Shown: one piece after another, positions 8,221 through 16,978 of the stretch
How positions within the stretch are numbered: position 1 is the stretch's first letter
How the letters are laid out: the number at the start of each line of letters is the position of its first letter
Assembly (NCBI GenBank): GCA_002634385.1
Contig: NSJL01000001.1
Coordinates: 248,001 to 312,000, forward strand
Length of the DNA stretch: 64,000 bases
Reading direction: 5' to 3'
DNA from: Nitrospira sp.
GTDB taxonomy: Bacteria; Nitrospirota; Thermodesulfovibrionia; Thermodesulfovibrionales; Dissulfurispiraceae
Position numbers and translations under genes: made by a program
Notes under the pieces: model-generated
What the model saw: only the letters and a program-made list of their open reading frames with translations
Told to the model about the DNA's origin: nothing
Database searches by the model: none

Positions 8221-9603
8221 TTATCCCACTTTTCTCTTATAGGGAAGATAAATAGAGAAGGTGCTCCCTCCCATCGGCGTACTCTGCGCCCTGATATCTC
8301 CTCCGTGGTTCTTCACAATTCCGTAGCATATGGAAAGGCCCAACCCCGACCCTTTCCCCAGACGTTTCGTCGTAAAAAAGGGATCGAATATCCGGTGCAG
8401 GTTTTCCTCCGGTATTCCCTCCCCCTCATCCTTTACCTTGATGATAACCCCTTCCCGCTCGAGGGACCGTTCGGTTTCAATCAGGATATCCCCGCCCTCG
8501 GGCATGGCATCTATCGCATTCGAAACCAGATTCCGGAACACCTGCTCCAGTCTGTCGCTGTCGCCATACACATAAGGAGTATCCGGCGAGACAGCAAGAT
8601 GGACCGTGCAGTTATTCATCTGGAGATCCCTCTGGAGCATCCCGATCACTCCTTCGATAAGCCCTTTCAGATTGATCTCCTCGGTTTCCGCCGAGTGGTG
8701 TCGCGAGAAGATCAGGAGGTCCTGAATCGTAGAGGAAACTTTCGCCGCGCACGAATAGATAACATCGAGATCCTTCATCAATGAGGCCGACAGCTCAAGC
8801 TCTTTTGCCTCCATCTTCAGGCACTCGATGCGGTTCAGAATAATACTGATGGGGTTGTTGATTTCGTGGCAGAGACCCGCCGAAAGCTCACCGATAGCGG
8901 CTTGCTTTTCGGATTGAATGAGTCTGTCCTGGGTTCTGTTCAACTCCACTATCTTCATTTCAAGCTGCCTGTTGAGATCGCTTATCTCCGTATACGCCCG
9001 CTCAATCCCTATCTTCTCATTGCGCAATCTCTCAAAAAGCCGGTAACGATGAATCGCCGCAGATGCCTGATTCGCTATGGAGAGCAGCACTTCGAGCTCT
9101 TCGCGCGACAGTACCCTTTCGGGGTGAAACGTGACCGAAAGAACGCCGTGACGCTCGGACCCGGTAACCATGGGAATGCATATATGGGAAATAGTGGTAT
9201 CGCTGTTTACTTTGATATTGCTGCACACATTCGCGCTCCATATGTCCGCACTTCCCGCTATATAGGGCAAACCGTAGCGCAAAGCCGTGCACGCTTCCAC
9301 TGAAGAGTCGAGGTGAATATCGCCGCCCGCCTCGTCCGATTCGATATGGGCAGCCAGCTTAAGCTGTTGATCGTCCTCCAGCGTATAAACAAGGCAGAGT
9401 GTAGGATGAAAGAGTTGATAGGTCCCCTCGACAATTGTCTTAAGAGTACTGTCAAGATGAAGGGGAAGATACCCGATGATGTTGTTCAGCTTGACAATGG
9501 TCGCAAGGGCGTGCTCGATCCACTCCCTGATATGTACCTCTTTGTTATAATGCATATTTCTGTTTCCCGCCGTTTTCTCCCTTTTTCCGTACTGTTGACG
9601 CAT
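8221..9603 (-). CDS. GAF-domain sensor histidine kinase
   Basis: This soluble kinase of 460 residues has no predicted membrane segment. A GAF-like sensor domain spans about residues 45-190 and is followed by a coiled coil (about 195-235). The HisKA helix carries His246 in LCHEINNPISII, and the HATPase domain shows N, G1 (DEGEGIPEEN) and G2 (GKGSGLGLSICYG) boxes. Lacking a transmembrane sensor, it should read a cytoplasmic signal. It is 15 bases from the partner sigma-54 regulator gene. The start is uncertain: ATG at 9603 has no clear ribosome site and sits in a GGGACATTTATG element, and Met17 is an alternative. It lies 18 bases after the UroD-like gene, in the same transcript. Confidence 0.9.
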   Translation of the reverse strand: MRQQYGKREKTAGNRNMHYNKEVHIREWIEHALATIVKLNNIIGYLPLHLDSTLKTIVEGTYQLFHPTLCLVYTLEDDQQLKLAAHIESDEAGGDIHLDSSVEACTALRYGLPYIAGSADIWSANVCSNIKVNSDTTISHICIPMVTGSERHGVLSVTFHPERVLSREELEVLLSIANQASAAIHRYRLFERLRNEKIGIERAYTEISDLNRQLEMKIVELNRTQDRLIQSEKQAAIGELSAGLCHEINNPISIILNRIECLKMEAKELELSASLMKDLDVIYSCAAKVSSTIQDLLIFSRHHSAETEEINLKGLIEGVIGMLQRDLQMNNCTVHLAVSPDTPYVYGDSDRLEQVFRNLVSNAIDAMPEGGDILIETERSLEREGVIIKVKDEGEGIPEENLHRIFDPFFTTKRLGKGSGLGLSICYGIVKNHGGDIRAQSTPMGGSTFSIYLPYKRKVG

Positions 9604-9621
9604 AAATGTCCCGGCAGGCCC

Positions 9622-10647
9622 TTACGGCCGTATGGTGCACGATTCCTCCACTGCTTCCACGAGGGCACGGATATTCTCAAAGCAGGTCTCGATGGGCACC
9701 TCACAGCCCGAGCCCACAATGTATTTATTCCTGCCCTTCGCCTTCATGATCCCTTCTTTCACTATTCTCTTTATCTCCGGCGGCGTCCCGCTGACAAAAA
9801 AATAAGTGTCCACTGTGCCGTTTATCGCTACATTGCCCAGCAGGGAAAAAGCCTCGGACAAAGGGACTCCATAATCTATTGTTGCAATATTTATGCCCAA
9901 GCTTTCGAAGCACGGCAATATCTTTCTTGTATCGCCCGCAATACTGATCCATGAGACAAGCGCTCCCTCAGCCCTGAAAGAAGCGTACATTTTCTGCAAC
10001 CGTGGAGCCTCGTAACGGAGGAAGAGAGACGGCGGAAGCACAACGGGAGAGGCGACAGGATCGAAAACCACAATGCAATGAGCCCCCGCCCGCAGGAGGG
10101 CCTTACCATAATCAACAGAAACTTTTTCGGCGAAATCAAGGACTTTCACAACATCGCCCGGCGAATCGACCAGGCTGTAGAGAAATCTCTCGATCCCCAT
10201 TATCTGCGCGGCGATACTGAGAGGCCCCATGATGCAGGAAGCCACAAAGCACTCATTGCCTGCCGCCTCCCGCAACCGGGTACAGGCATCAAGGATCACG
10301 GGCATTCTCGCGTTCCTCTCCGGATCAGGAGGCTGCAGCGTGCCTATGTCGCAAAAGTGCCCCAGTGCCGGCTCCAAAATGGCAGGGTACGCATCATCCT
10401 CATAGCGCAGGAGGCATCCGATCGCTTCCGCCTCCACGGACAAATCGGCAAAGGCAAAAAGTATGTCATGGCCTATCTCATCCCGCAATCGCAATTGACA
10501 TTCTGCAATTACCTCGCCATCGGTAACATACCTTCTGATTGCATAACCGTTCAAACGGGCGGAAACACCGAAAAGCTGGGGGGCGATGGGGAGTCTGTCA
10601 GGCACACCTCCCTCAATAGCAAGAAGCATTCTCTCATACGACGTCAT
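9622..10647 (-). CDS. UroD/MtaA-family protein lacking the usual HxC zinc motif
   Basis: This is a 341-residue protein of the uroporphyrinogen decarboxylase/methylcobamide methyltransferase superfamily. It begins SYERMLLAIEGGVPDRLPIAP, as in MtaA/CmuA-type proteins, and has no UroD-type RQAGRY segment. In corrinoid:thiol methyltransferases zinc is held by His-x-Cys and a distant Cys. Here the first pair is replaced by Ser and Ala (WISIAGDT), while the distal Cys remains (VGSGCEVP). It lies 68 bases downstream of a corrinoid-protein gene, which supports a methyl-cobamide role. The missing ligands leave the acceptor unclear and would also fit a non-catalytic or sensory role. No substrate-specific MtxB-type enzyme is visible. 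Confidence 0.75.
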   Translation of the reverse strand: MTSYERMLLAIEGGVPDRLPIAPQLFGVSARLNGYAIRRYVTDGEVIAECQLRLRDEIGHDILFAFADLSVEAEAIGCLLRYEDDAYPAILEPALGHFCDIGTLQPPDPERNARMPVILDACTRLREAAGNECFVASCIMGPLSIAAQIMGIERFLYSLVDSPGDVVKVLDFAEKVSVDYGKALLRAGAHCIVVFDPVASPVVLPPSLFLRYEAPRLQKMYASFRAEGALVSWISIAGDTRKILPCFESLGINIATIDYGVPLSEAFSLLGNVAINGTVDTYFFVSGTPPEIKRIVKEGIMKAKGRNKYIVGSGCEVPIETCFENIRALVEAVEESCTIRP

Positions 10648-10715
10648 ACCGCTCCTCTGTCCTTCTCAGCCGTTTTCCGGAAATATGGTTGATAAAAACA
10701 GGAAAAGAGCTCTCT

Positions 10716-11387
10716 TTACCGAAGAGGGATAGTACTGTTCATGCTGGCACGTTCCAGATAGCGAAGCGCGTCAAAGGGGTCCTTCGCAACGAAATCTACG
10801 TTCAGTTCCTTGGCTGTCGCCTGCTGGATCGCTGCTCCTCCCGCGATCACCTTTATCGTCTGCAGGCCTCCTTTGACGAGGATCTCCTTGATCTCCCTGA
10901 TAGAGGGAATGGTAAGCGTGATAAGGCTACTGACGCCGATATACCCTGCACCCTCTATGACAGCTTCCTTTACGAAATCATGAGGAGCGACATCCTTTCC
11001 CAGATCGATGACCCGATACCCGTTCGCTTTAAAAAGCATTCTCACGATATGCTTTCCAAACTCGTGTATGTCCCCCCGTATCGTACCCACGATAATGGTT
11101 TTTTCAGGAATGGTATCCACCAGCGGCGAAGCGGGCAGGTACAAGCCCAGCACGTCATCCATTATTGCCATCAGTGCCCGACCCGCCAGCATTATTTCGA
11201 GGAGATTGAACTCCTCGTTCGTACATTTTGAGTCGAGCGATCGAAGCGCGGCAGTCAACCCTTCACGTATAAGATCCTCTACAGGAAGGCCCTTCCTCAA
11301 GAGTCTCTCTGCACATTCTACCGAGTGCTGCAATTCCCCGCGAATAATGGCATTTATGAGGTAATCTATTTCTCCCCTATTTCCCAC
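10716..11387 (-). CDS. Corrinoid (B12-binding) protein of the MtaC/MtbC type
   Basis: The product has 223 residues. An N-terminal helical cap (about 1-88) precedes a Rossmann-like B12 domain with the base-off motif Asp106-x-His108-x-x-Gly111 (GDIHEFG), later GVSSLITLT and a GGAAI loop. Such proteins carry methyl groups on cobalamin between two methyltransferases. The adjacent UroD/MtaA-like gene is the natural partner. It starts at GTG 11387, since stops close the frame just upstream. The gene heads a minus-strand unit that continues into the histidine kinase and sigma-54 regulator. That suggests a link between one-carbon or corrinoid metabolism and respiratory control, which is inference. 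Confidence 0.85.
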   Translation of the reverse strand: MGNRGEIDYLINAIIRGELQHSVECAERLLRKGLPVEDLIREGLTAALRSLDSKCTNEEFNLLEIMLAGRALMAIMDDVLGLYLPASPLVDTIPEKTIIVGTIRGDIHEFGKHIVRMLFKANGYRVIDLGKDVAPHDFVKEAVIEGAGYIGVSSLITLTIPSIREIKEILVKGGLQTIKVIAGGAAIQQATAKELNVDFVAKDPFDALRYLERASMNSTIPLR

Positions 11388-11436
11388 TGTACGCTATCAC
11401 GTCCCCTGCTGCCTTTGCAAAATCTTCACATATTGA

Positions 11437-11466
11437 ATTATAGCTAAATCCATGCGGATATAGCAA
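11437..11466 (-). promoter_or_regulatory. Predicted sigma-70 promoter for the corrinoid/two-component unit
   Basis: The minus strand reads TTGCTA, 18 bases, TATAAT. It lies 50 bases upstream of the corrinoid-protein start and is the only good -10 box in this gap. Confidence 0.45.
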
Positions 11467-11616
11467 AGAGCTGAAATGCGCTCCCTGCCGGGCATGAGGT
11501 CCGAAAACGGACCCTTTGGGGGGACGTGGGAACGGCGATACGGTATTCGTCAGGCAGTGCATTTCCGCCTCACACGATCCGGGGGAGAAAGTGCCATTGC
11601 CCCCCCTCTCAGAAGG

Positions 11617-11838
11617 TCACGGCTTCCCCTCCCGCTCTCTTTTCCTTTTATTCGGGACATCCTTCCGGGCAGTGACAGTGATGATAAAATTCTCGGGCTG
11701 CAACTCGGGGTTCTTTTCGAGCTCCTCCACGAAGGCAGTTATCGCTTTGCGCATAAAGTCCGCAAAGTGTACATACCTCGGGAGCGCATGAATTCTCTGT
11801 CGTGTATCCTCATCAATGCTTGCGGTGTACTTTGCCAT
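11617..11838 (-). CDS. Small conserved-looking hypothetical protein
   Basis: This gene encodes 73 residues, starting MAKYTASIDEDTRQR after AAAGGAGCAGGT. Its strong ribosome site favours this ATG over one 90 bases upstream. The N-terminal half reads like a short strand-helix unit followed by a helix (FADFMRKAITAFVEELEK), and the tail is very basic (KDVPNKRKREREGK). A ribbon-helix-helix-type DNA-binding fold is possible but I cannot show it. It stands alone between the corrinoid operon and the YgiQ-type gene, on the same strand as both. Function not recognised. Confidence 0.6.
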   Translation of the reverse strand: MAKYTASIDEDTRQRIHALPRYVHFADFMRKAITAFVEELEKNPELQPENFIITVTARKDVPNKRKREREGKP

Positions 11839-11960
11839 ACCTGCTCCTTTTTTTATGGATTCGGAAGTCTCCGGACGCCGGTACCGGAAAGATCCCTCAA
11901 GCGGAGACCCCCGTACGTAAAGATGCAATACAAAAATATTTTAAAATCAGCAGCTTAGCG

Positions 11961-13658
11961 TTACCGGCGCACCCCCCCGGACACCACCACTGCCTTCTGG
12001 TGCTCCTTCTTCCTCATATCCTTTTCCACGAAGAGCCTCTCCCCGCTGAAAGGGTCCCTCCCGGTATAATACATCAGCGTGGAATAGGTGGAGGGCAGGG
12101 GCGTGAAGATCTGCACCTGTTCGGGAGAGATCTTCAGTTCCCGCGAGGCAAAGGCCCGGAGCTTCTCCATACCCCGCACATCACATCCCGGGTGCGCAGC
12201 GATAAGGTAATAAGTGAGGAACTGTTTTTTTCCCTTTTGTTTATTCAACACGTCGAAGGCCTCCTTGAAAGCCTGCAGGTAGTTTTTCCCCGGCTTTCCC
12301 ATTCTTTTCAGAACGGAATCCTCCACATGTTCCGGGGCGATCTTGAGCTGCCCGGAGATATGGTGCTCAACCACATCGCGTAAATACGCCATGCCGCAGT
12401 GCGGGTCCTCCAGGATCATGTCATACCGGATACCCGAAGCAATAAAGACCCGCTTCACCCCCGCACTATTTCTGAGTACCCGCAGAAGCTCTCTCTGCCG
12501 GGCATGGTTCACCTTCAAGTGTCCGCATTTCCCGGGATACAGGCAGCGCTTCTTCCTGCAGCTTCCCTTTTCCAATTTCTTGTCGCATTCAATGCCGTAC
12601 ATGTTGGCGGTGGGACCGCCCACATCGGCAATGTAGCCTTTGAACCCGGGGTGGCGCGTCAGGACTTCCGCTTCCTGCAGGATCGAGGCAATGCTGCGGG
12701 AGCGGATTGTCCTCCCCTGGTGCACCGCGATCGCACAGAAGTTGCATTCGCCATAGCAACCCCGGTGGGTGGTAAGGGAGAAGGCGATAGTGTCCAGCGC
12801 CCGCACCGTCCCCTGCCTCTTATAATAAGGATGCACCTCCCTCTCGAAGGACATGGTATGAACCTCATCCAGCTCCTTTTCCGAAAGGCCGGCTGCAGGC
12901 GGGTTCTGCACGAGGTAACGGGTATCCTGCCGCTGGCAGAGTCCCCGCGCAGTCAGGGGATCGTTGTTTTCGTAAAACAGGTGAAACATCCCGGTGAACT
13001 TCGCTTTATCATTCTTTACCTCCTCGTAGGACGGCAACAGGAGGTAATCCCCTTTCGGCTCCTTTGCGCTATAACATATTCCCCGTATATCCCGTATGTC
13101 CTCTCCCCGTTTCAGCTTCCCGGCTATTTCAAGGGTAGCCTTTTCTCCCATGCCGTATACAAGGATGTCGGCTTTTGCATCGAAAAGCAGGGACCTCCGC
13201 ACTGCATCATCCCAGTAGTCATAATGAGCGATCCTGCGCAGGCTCGCTTCTATCCCCCCGAGAACAAGGGGCCGCGTGTTTTTAAAGCACCTCCGTATCA
13301 GATTGGAATAGACAATGGTGGCCCGGTCGGGCCTGCGGGTATTCTTTCCCCCGGGGGTAAAGTCGTCGCTCTGCCGCCTCTTCTTCAGGGCGGTATAGTT
13401 GGCGACCATGGAATCCACGGAGCCGGCCGTAATCCCCCAGAACAGGTCAGGCTCCCCGAGTCTCATGATGTCCCGGCTGTCATTCACGTCCGGTTGGGCA
13501 ATCACCCCCACCCGGTACCCGGCTCCAACAAGGATATTCCCGATAAGCGCGGCCCCGATGTACGGGCTGTCGATATAGGTATCTCCTGTCACCAGGATAA
13601 CATCCAGGCCCCCCCAGCCCCGCTTCTCTATTTCTTCCCGTGTTGCCGGCAAAAACAT
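11961..13658 (-). CDS. YgiQ-family (UPF0313) radical SAM protein
   Basis: This 565-residue protein begins MFLPATREEIEKRGWGGLDV, typical of the YgiQ family. An N-terminal B12-binding-like region (VGVIAQPD) precedes a radical SAM core with the 4Fe-4S motif CYGECNFC (Cys-x3-Cys-x2-Cys). The C-terminal part shows the family-specific SGQLKIAPEH and KQFLTYYLIAAHPGC segments. The reaction of this widespread family is not established. I chose ATG 13658 because GGGGGAG precedes it and the family starts there; an upstream in-frame ATG at 13805 would add 49 unrelated residues. It is divergent from the dUTPase gene and probably monocistronic. Confidence 0.88.
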   Translation of the reverse strand: MFLPATREEIEKRGWGGLDVILVTGDTYIDSPYIGAALIGNILVGAGYRVGVIAQPDVNDSRDIMRLGEPDLFWGITAGSVDSMVANYTALKKRRQSDDFTPGGKNTRRPDRATIVYSNLIRRCFKNTRPLVLGGIEASLRRIAHYDYWDDAVRRSLLFDAKADILVYGMGEKATLEIAGKLKRGEDIRDIRGICYSAKEPKGDYLLLPSYEEVKNDKAKFTGMFHLFYENNDPLTARGLCQRQDTRYLVQNPPAAGLSEKELDEVHTMSFEREVHPYYKRQGTVRALDTIAFSLTTHRGCYGECNFCAIAVHQGRTIRSRSIASILQEAEVLTRHPGFKGYIADVGGPTANMYGIECDKKLEKGSCRKKRCLYPGKCGHLKVNHARQRELLRVLRNSAGVKRVFIASGIRYDMILEDPHCGMAYLRDVVEHHISGQLKIAPEHVEDSVLKRMGKPGKNYLQAFKEAFDVLNKQKGKKQFLTYYLIAAHPGCDVRGMEKLRAFASRELKISPEQVQIFTPLPSTYSTLMYYTGRDPFSGERLFVEKDMRKKEHQKAVVVSGGVRR

Positions 13659-13874
13659 TATTGTTTCTCCCCCAATTCCTTTATTGTGATGCGCAGGGGG
13701 AGGATATTGCAAGAAGCTCTGCCGCCCGGGGAAGGAATACCGGGAGAGCGCAAGACGGCCAGCATATGGGCAAACAGGAGAGCAGAGCCGTTTTTTCGTG
13801 TACAATAGAGCACCTGCCCGCTACGGCAGGTACAGGAGGCCGGAGATACGGCCAGAGATACGGGAGGAATGATA

Positions 13875-14381
13875 ATGATTGAAGTAAAATGGTCGAAGAT
13901 AAAAGAGACCGCGCAGATTCCCCGGTTCGCGCACGACGGCGATGCGGGCTTCGACCTCGCTGCCGCAGAGGACGCCGTCATCTATCCCTTTCAAAAAAAG
14001 CTCGTCGGAACCGGGCTCAAGGTGGAGCTGCCCGGGGGGTGCGAGCTCCAGATCAGACCCAGAAGCGGCGTATCGCTGAAAACGGGCCTCTGTATCGCAA
14101 ACTCCCCCGGTACAATAGACAGCACGTACCGGGGAGAAGTGGGGATTATCGTTTACCACGGACCCGTCCTGCACTATCACGGACTATGGTCGTTCATCGC
14201 AGCCTTCCTCAGGGCGTTGCGGACCCCCCTTGTCATTAAAAAAGGGGACAGGATCGCCCAGGGCGTGATAAGCTCCCTCCCTGCACCGACTTTCACGGAA
14301 ATCGCAGAGGAGGAAATGGCGGCAACAACGAGGGGCAGCGGAGGCTTCGGCTCAACGGGATGCCCCCTCTGGCACCAGTGA
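13875..14381 (+). CDS. dut: dUTPase-family protein with an extra internal segment
   Basis: A trimeric dUTPase hydrolyses dUTP to dUMP and pyrophosphate. Five family motifs are visible: DAGFDL, RPRSGVSLK, NSPGTIDSTYRGEV, KKGDRIAQGVI and the C-terminal TTRGSGGFGSTG loop. The product has 168 residues against about 145-152 usually. The surplus is some 17-18 residues between motifs 3 and 4 (around HGLWSFIAAFLRALR). I chose ATG 13875 because GGGAGG is seven bases away; ATG 13869 is almost on top of the ribosome site. A dCTP-deaminase/dUTPase hybrid is unlikely given motif 3. Confidence 0.85.
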   Translation: MIEVKWSKIKETAQIPRFAHDGDAGFDLAAAEDAVIYPFQKKLVGTGLKVELPGGCELQIRPRSGVSLKTGLCIANSPGTIDSTYRGEVGIIVYHGPVLHYHGLWSFIAAFLRALRTPLVIKKGDRIAQGVISSLPAPTFTEIAEEEMAATTRGSGGFGSTGCPLWHQ

Positions 14382-14388
14382 GAGATTA

Positions 14389-14769
14389 CTATTTCAACGC
14401 CGGACTGAGGAGCGAACGTATCTCTTCGGGAAGCTGCGAGATCGCATCCCGTGCCGCATCGAGGGAGATTACGTCCGGCAGAACGGAGAATACCGCGCGG
14501 ATATGGTTTTCCGCATCCTGCAGTCCCACTTCCTCCCTGTCGCTCACGCGCCGGATGAATTCTTCCAGGCCGAAGGAATGTGCAACATTGTTCTGCAGAA
14601 CAGCATCCCTGATATGTGTCGGTAACTGTTCGGCGATACGGACCGCCTGCTCCGCTGACAGATGCTCCCCGAGCACCTCCAACACAGCGCTTGCGGCTCG
14701 CTCCGCCTCCCCGAACCGCTCAAGCCTCCCCCGCTCCTGAATGAGCCTGATAAATGAATCGTAGTGCAT
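14389..14769 (-). CDS. DUF2267-like small helical protein
   Basis: This 126-residue protein starts MHYDSFIRLIQERG after GAGGGGAGGGGAT. The visible pattern matches the DUF2267 family: ERAASAVLEVLGEHLSAEQAVRIAEQLP, then a second repeat-like half with ENHIRAVFSVLPDVIS and AISQLPEEIRSLL. It is all-helical, cytoplasmic and has no signal peptide. The function of the family is unknown; members often sit near stress genes. It ends 7 bases from the convergent dUTPase gene. An upstream ATG at 14979 would add 70 unrelated residues and is rejected. Confidence 0.75.
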   Translation of the reverse strand: MHYDSFIRLIQERGRLERFGEAERAASAVLEVLGEHLSAEQAVRIAEQLPTHIRDAVLQNNVAHSFGLEEFIRRVSDREEVGLQDAENHIRAVFSVLPDVISLDAARDAISQLPEEIRSLLSPALK

Positions 14770-15099
14770 ATCCCCTCCCCTCTTCGTACTGCCCGAAAAC
14801 GTTTTCTTTACAGACAGCCTTACCGGCTGCATACATCTTGCCCTTTCTTTCCTTTTATCAACAAAGCTGAAAACAGTCAAGGAAGGAGAGGAGAAGGTCC
14901 GTATAGGTAAGGACATTGCGACCAGGTAGGAGGGGAGGCGGAGGTACCCTGTCTCTTCTTGTAGTAAAGGAGCAGCCATGGTATATTTCAGAGATGCCGG
15001 ACTTTTCCTGCCGGACCCTGTTCGGGAGAAAGCGCTTTAAAGATCTTGCTTTCTCACCAGGATGCGTAAAGAGAACCGGACACTCTCAGGGGGAAAGAA
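14770..15099. other. Intergenic stretch without a recognisable gene
   Basis: These 330 bases separate divergent genes. I see a short direct repeat, TGCCGGAC, twice at about 14996-15015, and the ribosome site GGGGGAAAG of the next gene, but no clear promoter, terminator or RNA. Confidence 0.5.
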
Positions 15100-15639
15100 A
15101 TGAGCGAAGCACATGCGGGTACTACCGGGAATACATCCGAATATATCAATGATTTTCTATTCTTTGTGGTTAAACCGGATCAAAGCAGGGAGAAGGGAGT
15201 CTACACCTATTGCTCCGGCGCAAACCTGTACCGGTTCCTCCCCATCACCAAGGGGCGGCACGGCCTCGCCTCAAACTCTGCGCTGAGAGGGCTGCAGCTC
15301 GTCAATCTGGGCATCAGGAATATGGCACGGGAAAAAGGGATTACCATAAAGCCCCTCCGCGGAAATTGCGCCGGAATTGCTGCCGGGGGGGACGGGTGGT
15401 ATTCGGAGCTCCTGCTTATCGAAAACGCCCCGGAGTCGTTTCCTGAGGAAATAATCACCTACGGTGCCATCACCCTCCTGAAAAAGATCCTGAAGGCCTG
15501 CATGCTCCAGGATCCCGTTCCCGATACCCTGCCCGGGCCGGAGGAGCTTCAGAGGTTCATCGAGGGCCTGTGCGACAAATACAGGGGCAGTTTTGATTTA
15601 CGGGACGCAAGGAATACTAACCCCCTCCTGCCCTCCTGA
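15100..15639 (+). CDS. Hypothetical cytoplasmic protein
   Basis: This 179-residue protein starts at ATG after AGGGGGAAAGAA. It has no signal peptide or membrane segment. A central stretch, YTYCSGANLYRFLPITKGRHG, precedes a helical segment with two conserved-looking Cys sites (RGNCAGIAAGG and KACMLQD). I do not recognise the family. Codon use resembles its neighbours, so it is probably a real gene. It lies alone between the DUF2267 gene and the acyltransferase gene, with 250 bases before the latter. Confidence 0.6.
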   Translation: MSEAHAGTTGNTSEYINDFLFFVVKPDQSREKGVYTYCSGANLYRFLPITKGRHGLASNSALRGLQLVNLGIRNMAREKGITIKPLRGNCAGIAAGGDGWYSELLLIENAPESFPEEIITYGAITLLKKILKACMLQDPVPDTLPGPEELQRFIEGLCDKYRGSFDLRDARNTNPLLPS

Positions 15640-15888
15640 AAGCGGCATGAAAGGGAAAGGCGCCGGCCCGGCATCTCTTCGCCCGGTCTCGTGACGAAAC
15701 ACGTTGCGTACACGACCTGGCCCCATAGTCCTCTTGGTCAAAAATTGATATAATTTAGTATTCCTTGAAATACGCTGGTCGAAATGCGCTGGTCATTACC
15801 CCCGCTGCTTTCAGGGCGCAATCATAGCGCCCCGGCGCCCTGCTCACACGGACAGAACGGGAGCCTCACCTCCTGACTGAAAGGGAAA

Positions 15889-16959
15889 ATGAAAGAAGAC
15901 AATCACTTGATCTGGCCCGACCTACTCAAGATCCTCTCCATTTACGCTGTCATTCTGATCCATAGTGCTGCTCCCCTCCTGGTCCGGTACCATGAGCTCG
16001 GTGAATCGTGGTGGTGGGCCGGTAATCTGTACGACTCCCTTTCACGCTGGTGTATCCCCCTCTTCGTCATCCTGAGCGGAACGTTCCTGCTCGGCAAAGC
16101 ACAGGGGAACTCCCTCGGGCATTTCCTCAAAAGGCGGCTGCAGAGGGTCCTTGTGCCCCTCCTCATCTGGAGCTTTATTTACTTTCTCTGGAGAATATAC
16201 GGCAACAAGGAGAACCTGGCATTCTCCTCCTTTCTTCCCCTGCTCCTCATGGAGCCTGTCTATTACCATTTATGGTTTCTCTACCTGATCATCGGGTTGT
16301 ATTTGCTGGCCCCCGTCCTCAGCATCTACCTGAAGTACGCAGACCACAAGAACGTGCTGTATTTCCTCTCTTTGTGGTTTCTGCTCGGATCGCTCCTCCC
16401 CTTTGCCGAATCCTATTTTGAAATCAGAACATACCTTTCCATTGGAACATCCAACTCCCCCCTCAAATTTCTGGGATACTTTATCCTCGGGCACTTTCTT
16501 CGTGATCTCCAGCTGAGACCCGCGCAGGCAATCCTTTTCATTCTGCTGTTTCTGTTCGCCTTTTTCATAACGGCCTACGGCACCTACTATAGTACCGTCC
16601 GGCAAAACGCCGGGAGGTTTGACAGTACCTTCTATGAGTATTTCAGCGTCAACGTTTTTTCCATGTCCCTTTCCCTCTACCTGGTCGGGAAGAGTGCCGC
16701 GCTTCCCGCCTTTTTCGTGCGAATGGAAAACAGGTTCGGGGTTTTCCGCGCAACCGCCGCGTGCGTTCCGGGAATCTATCTCGTTCATGCCTTGCTGATC
16801 GAAATCGCAAAGGAGGGTATGCTGGGCTTTTCCTTCAACCAGCTCACCTTTCCTCCCGCCATAGGGATACCGGTATTCGCACTCGCTATCTTCCTGGTAT
16901 CGTTTCTCATCATTTTCATTATCAAACAGCTTCCCTTGCTGAGGAACATTGTCCCCTAA
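15889..16959 (+). CDS. Acyltransferase 3 family membrane protein
   Basis: This is an integral membrane protein of 356 residues with about ten hydrophobic segments. The N-terminus (WPDLLKILSIYAVILIHS) and the following RWCIPLFVILSGTFLL segment match acyltransferase-3 proteins, in which the His of IHS is part of the conserved core. Such enzymes O-acylate sugars, peptidoglycan or lipids at the cytoplasmic membrane; the substrate here cannot be read. The next gene, 19 bases downstream on the same strand, is an exported alpha/beta hydrolase and the one after is a peptidoglycan dipeptidase, which suggests a cell-envelope role. Confidence 0.85.
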   Translation: MKEDNHLIWPDLLKILSIYAVILIHSAAPLLVRYHELGESWWWAGNLYDSLSRWCIPLFVILSGTFLLGKAQGNSLGHFLKRRLQRVLVPLLIWSFIYFLWRIYGNKENLAFSSFLPLLLMEPVYYHLWFLYLIIGLYLLAPVLSIYLKYADHKNVLYFLSLWFLLGSLLPFAESYFEIRTYLSIGTSNSPLKFLGYFILGHFLRDLQLRPAQAILFILLFLFAFFITAYGTYYSTVRQNAGRFDSTFYEYFSVNVFSMSLSLYLVGKSAALPAFFVRMENRFGVFRATAACVPGIYLVHALLIEIAKEGMLGFSFNQLTFPPAIGIPVFALAIFLVSFLIIFIIKQLPLLRNIVP

Positions 16960-16978
16960 GGGAGAGTGACATGAAAAC

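Noticed and set aside
12399-13808. A 469-codon plus-strand ORF antisense to the YgiQ-type gene
   Set aside because: The YgiQ frame carries the radical SAM cysteines; the antisense frame is a GC-driven shadow.
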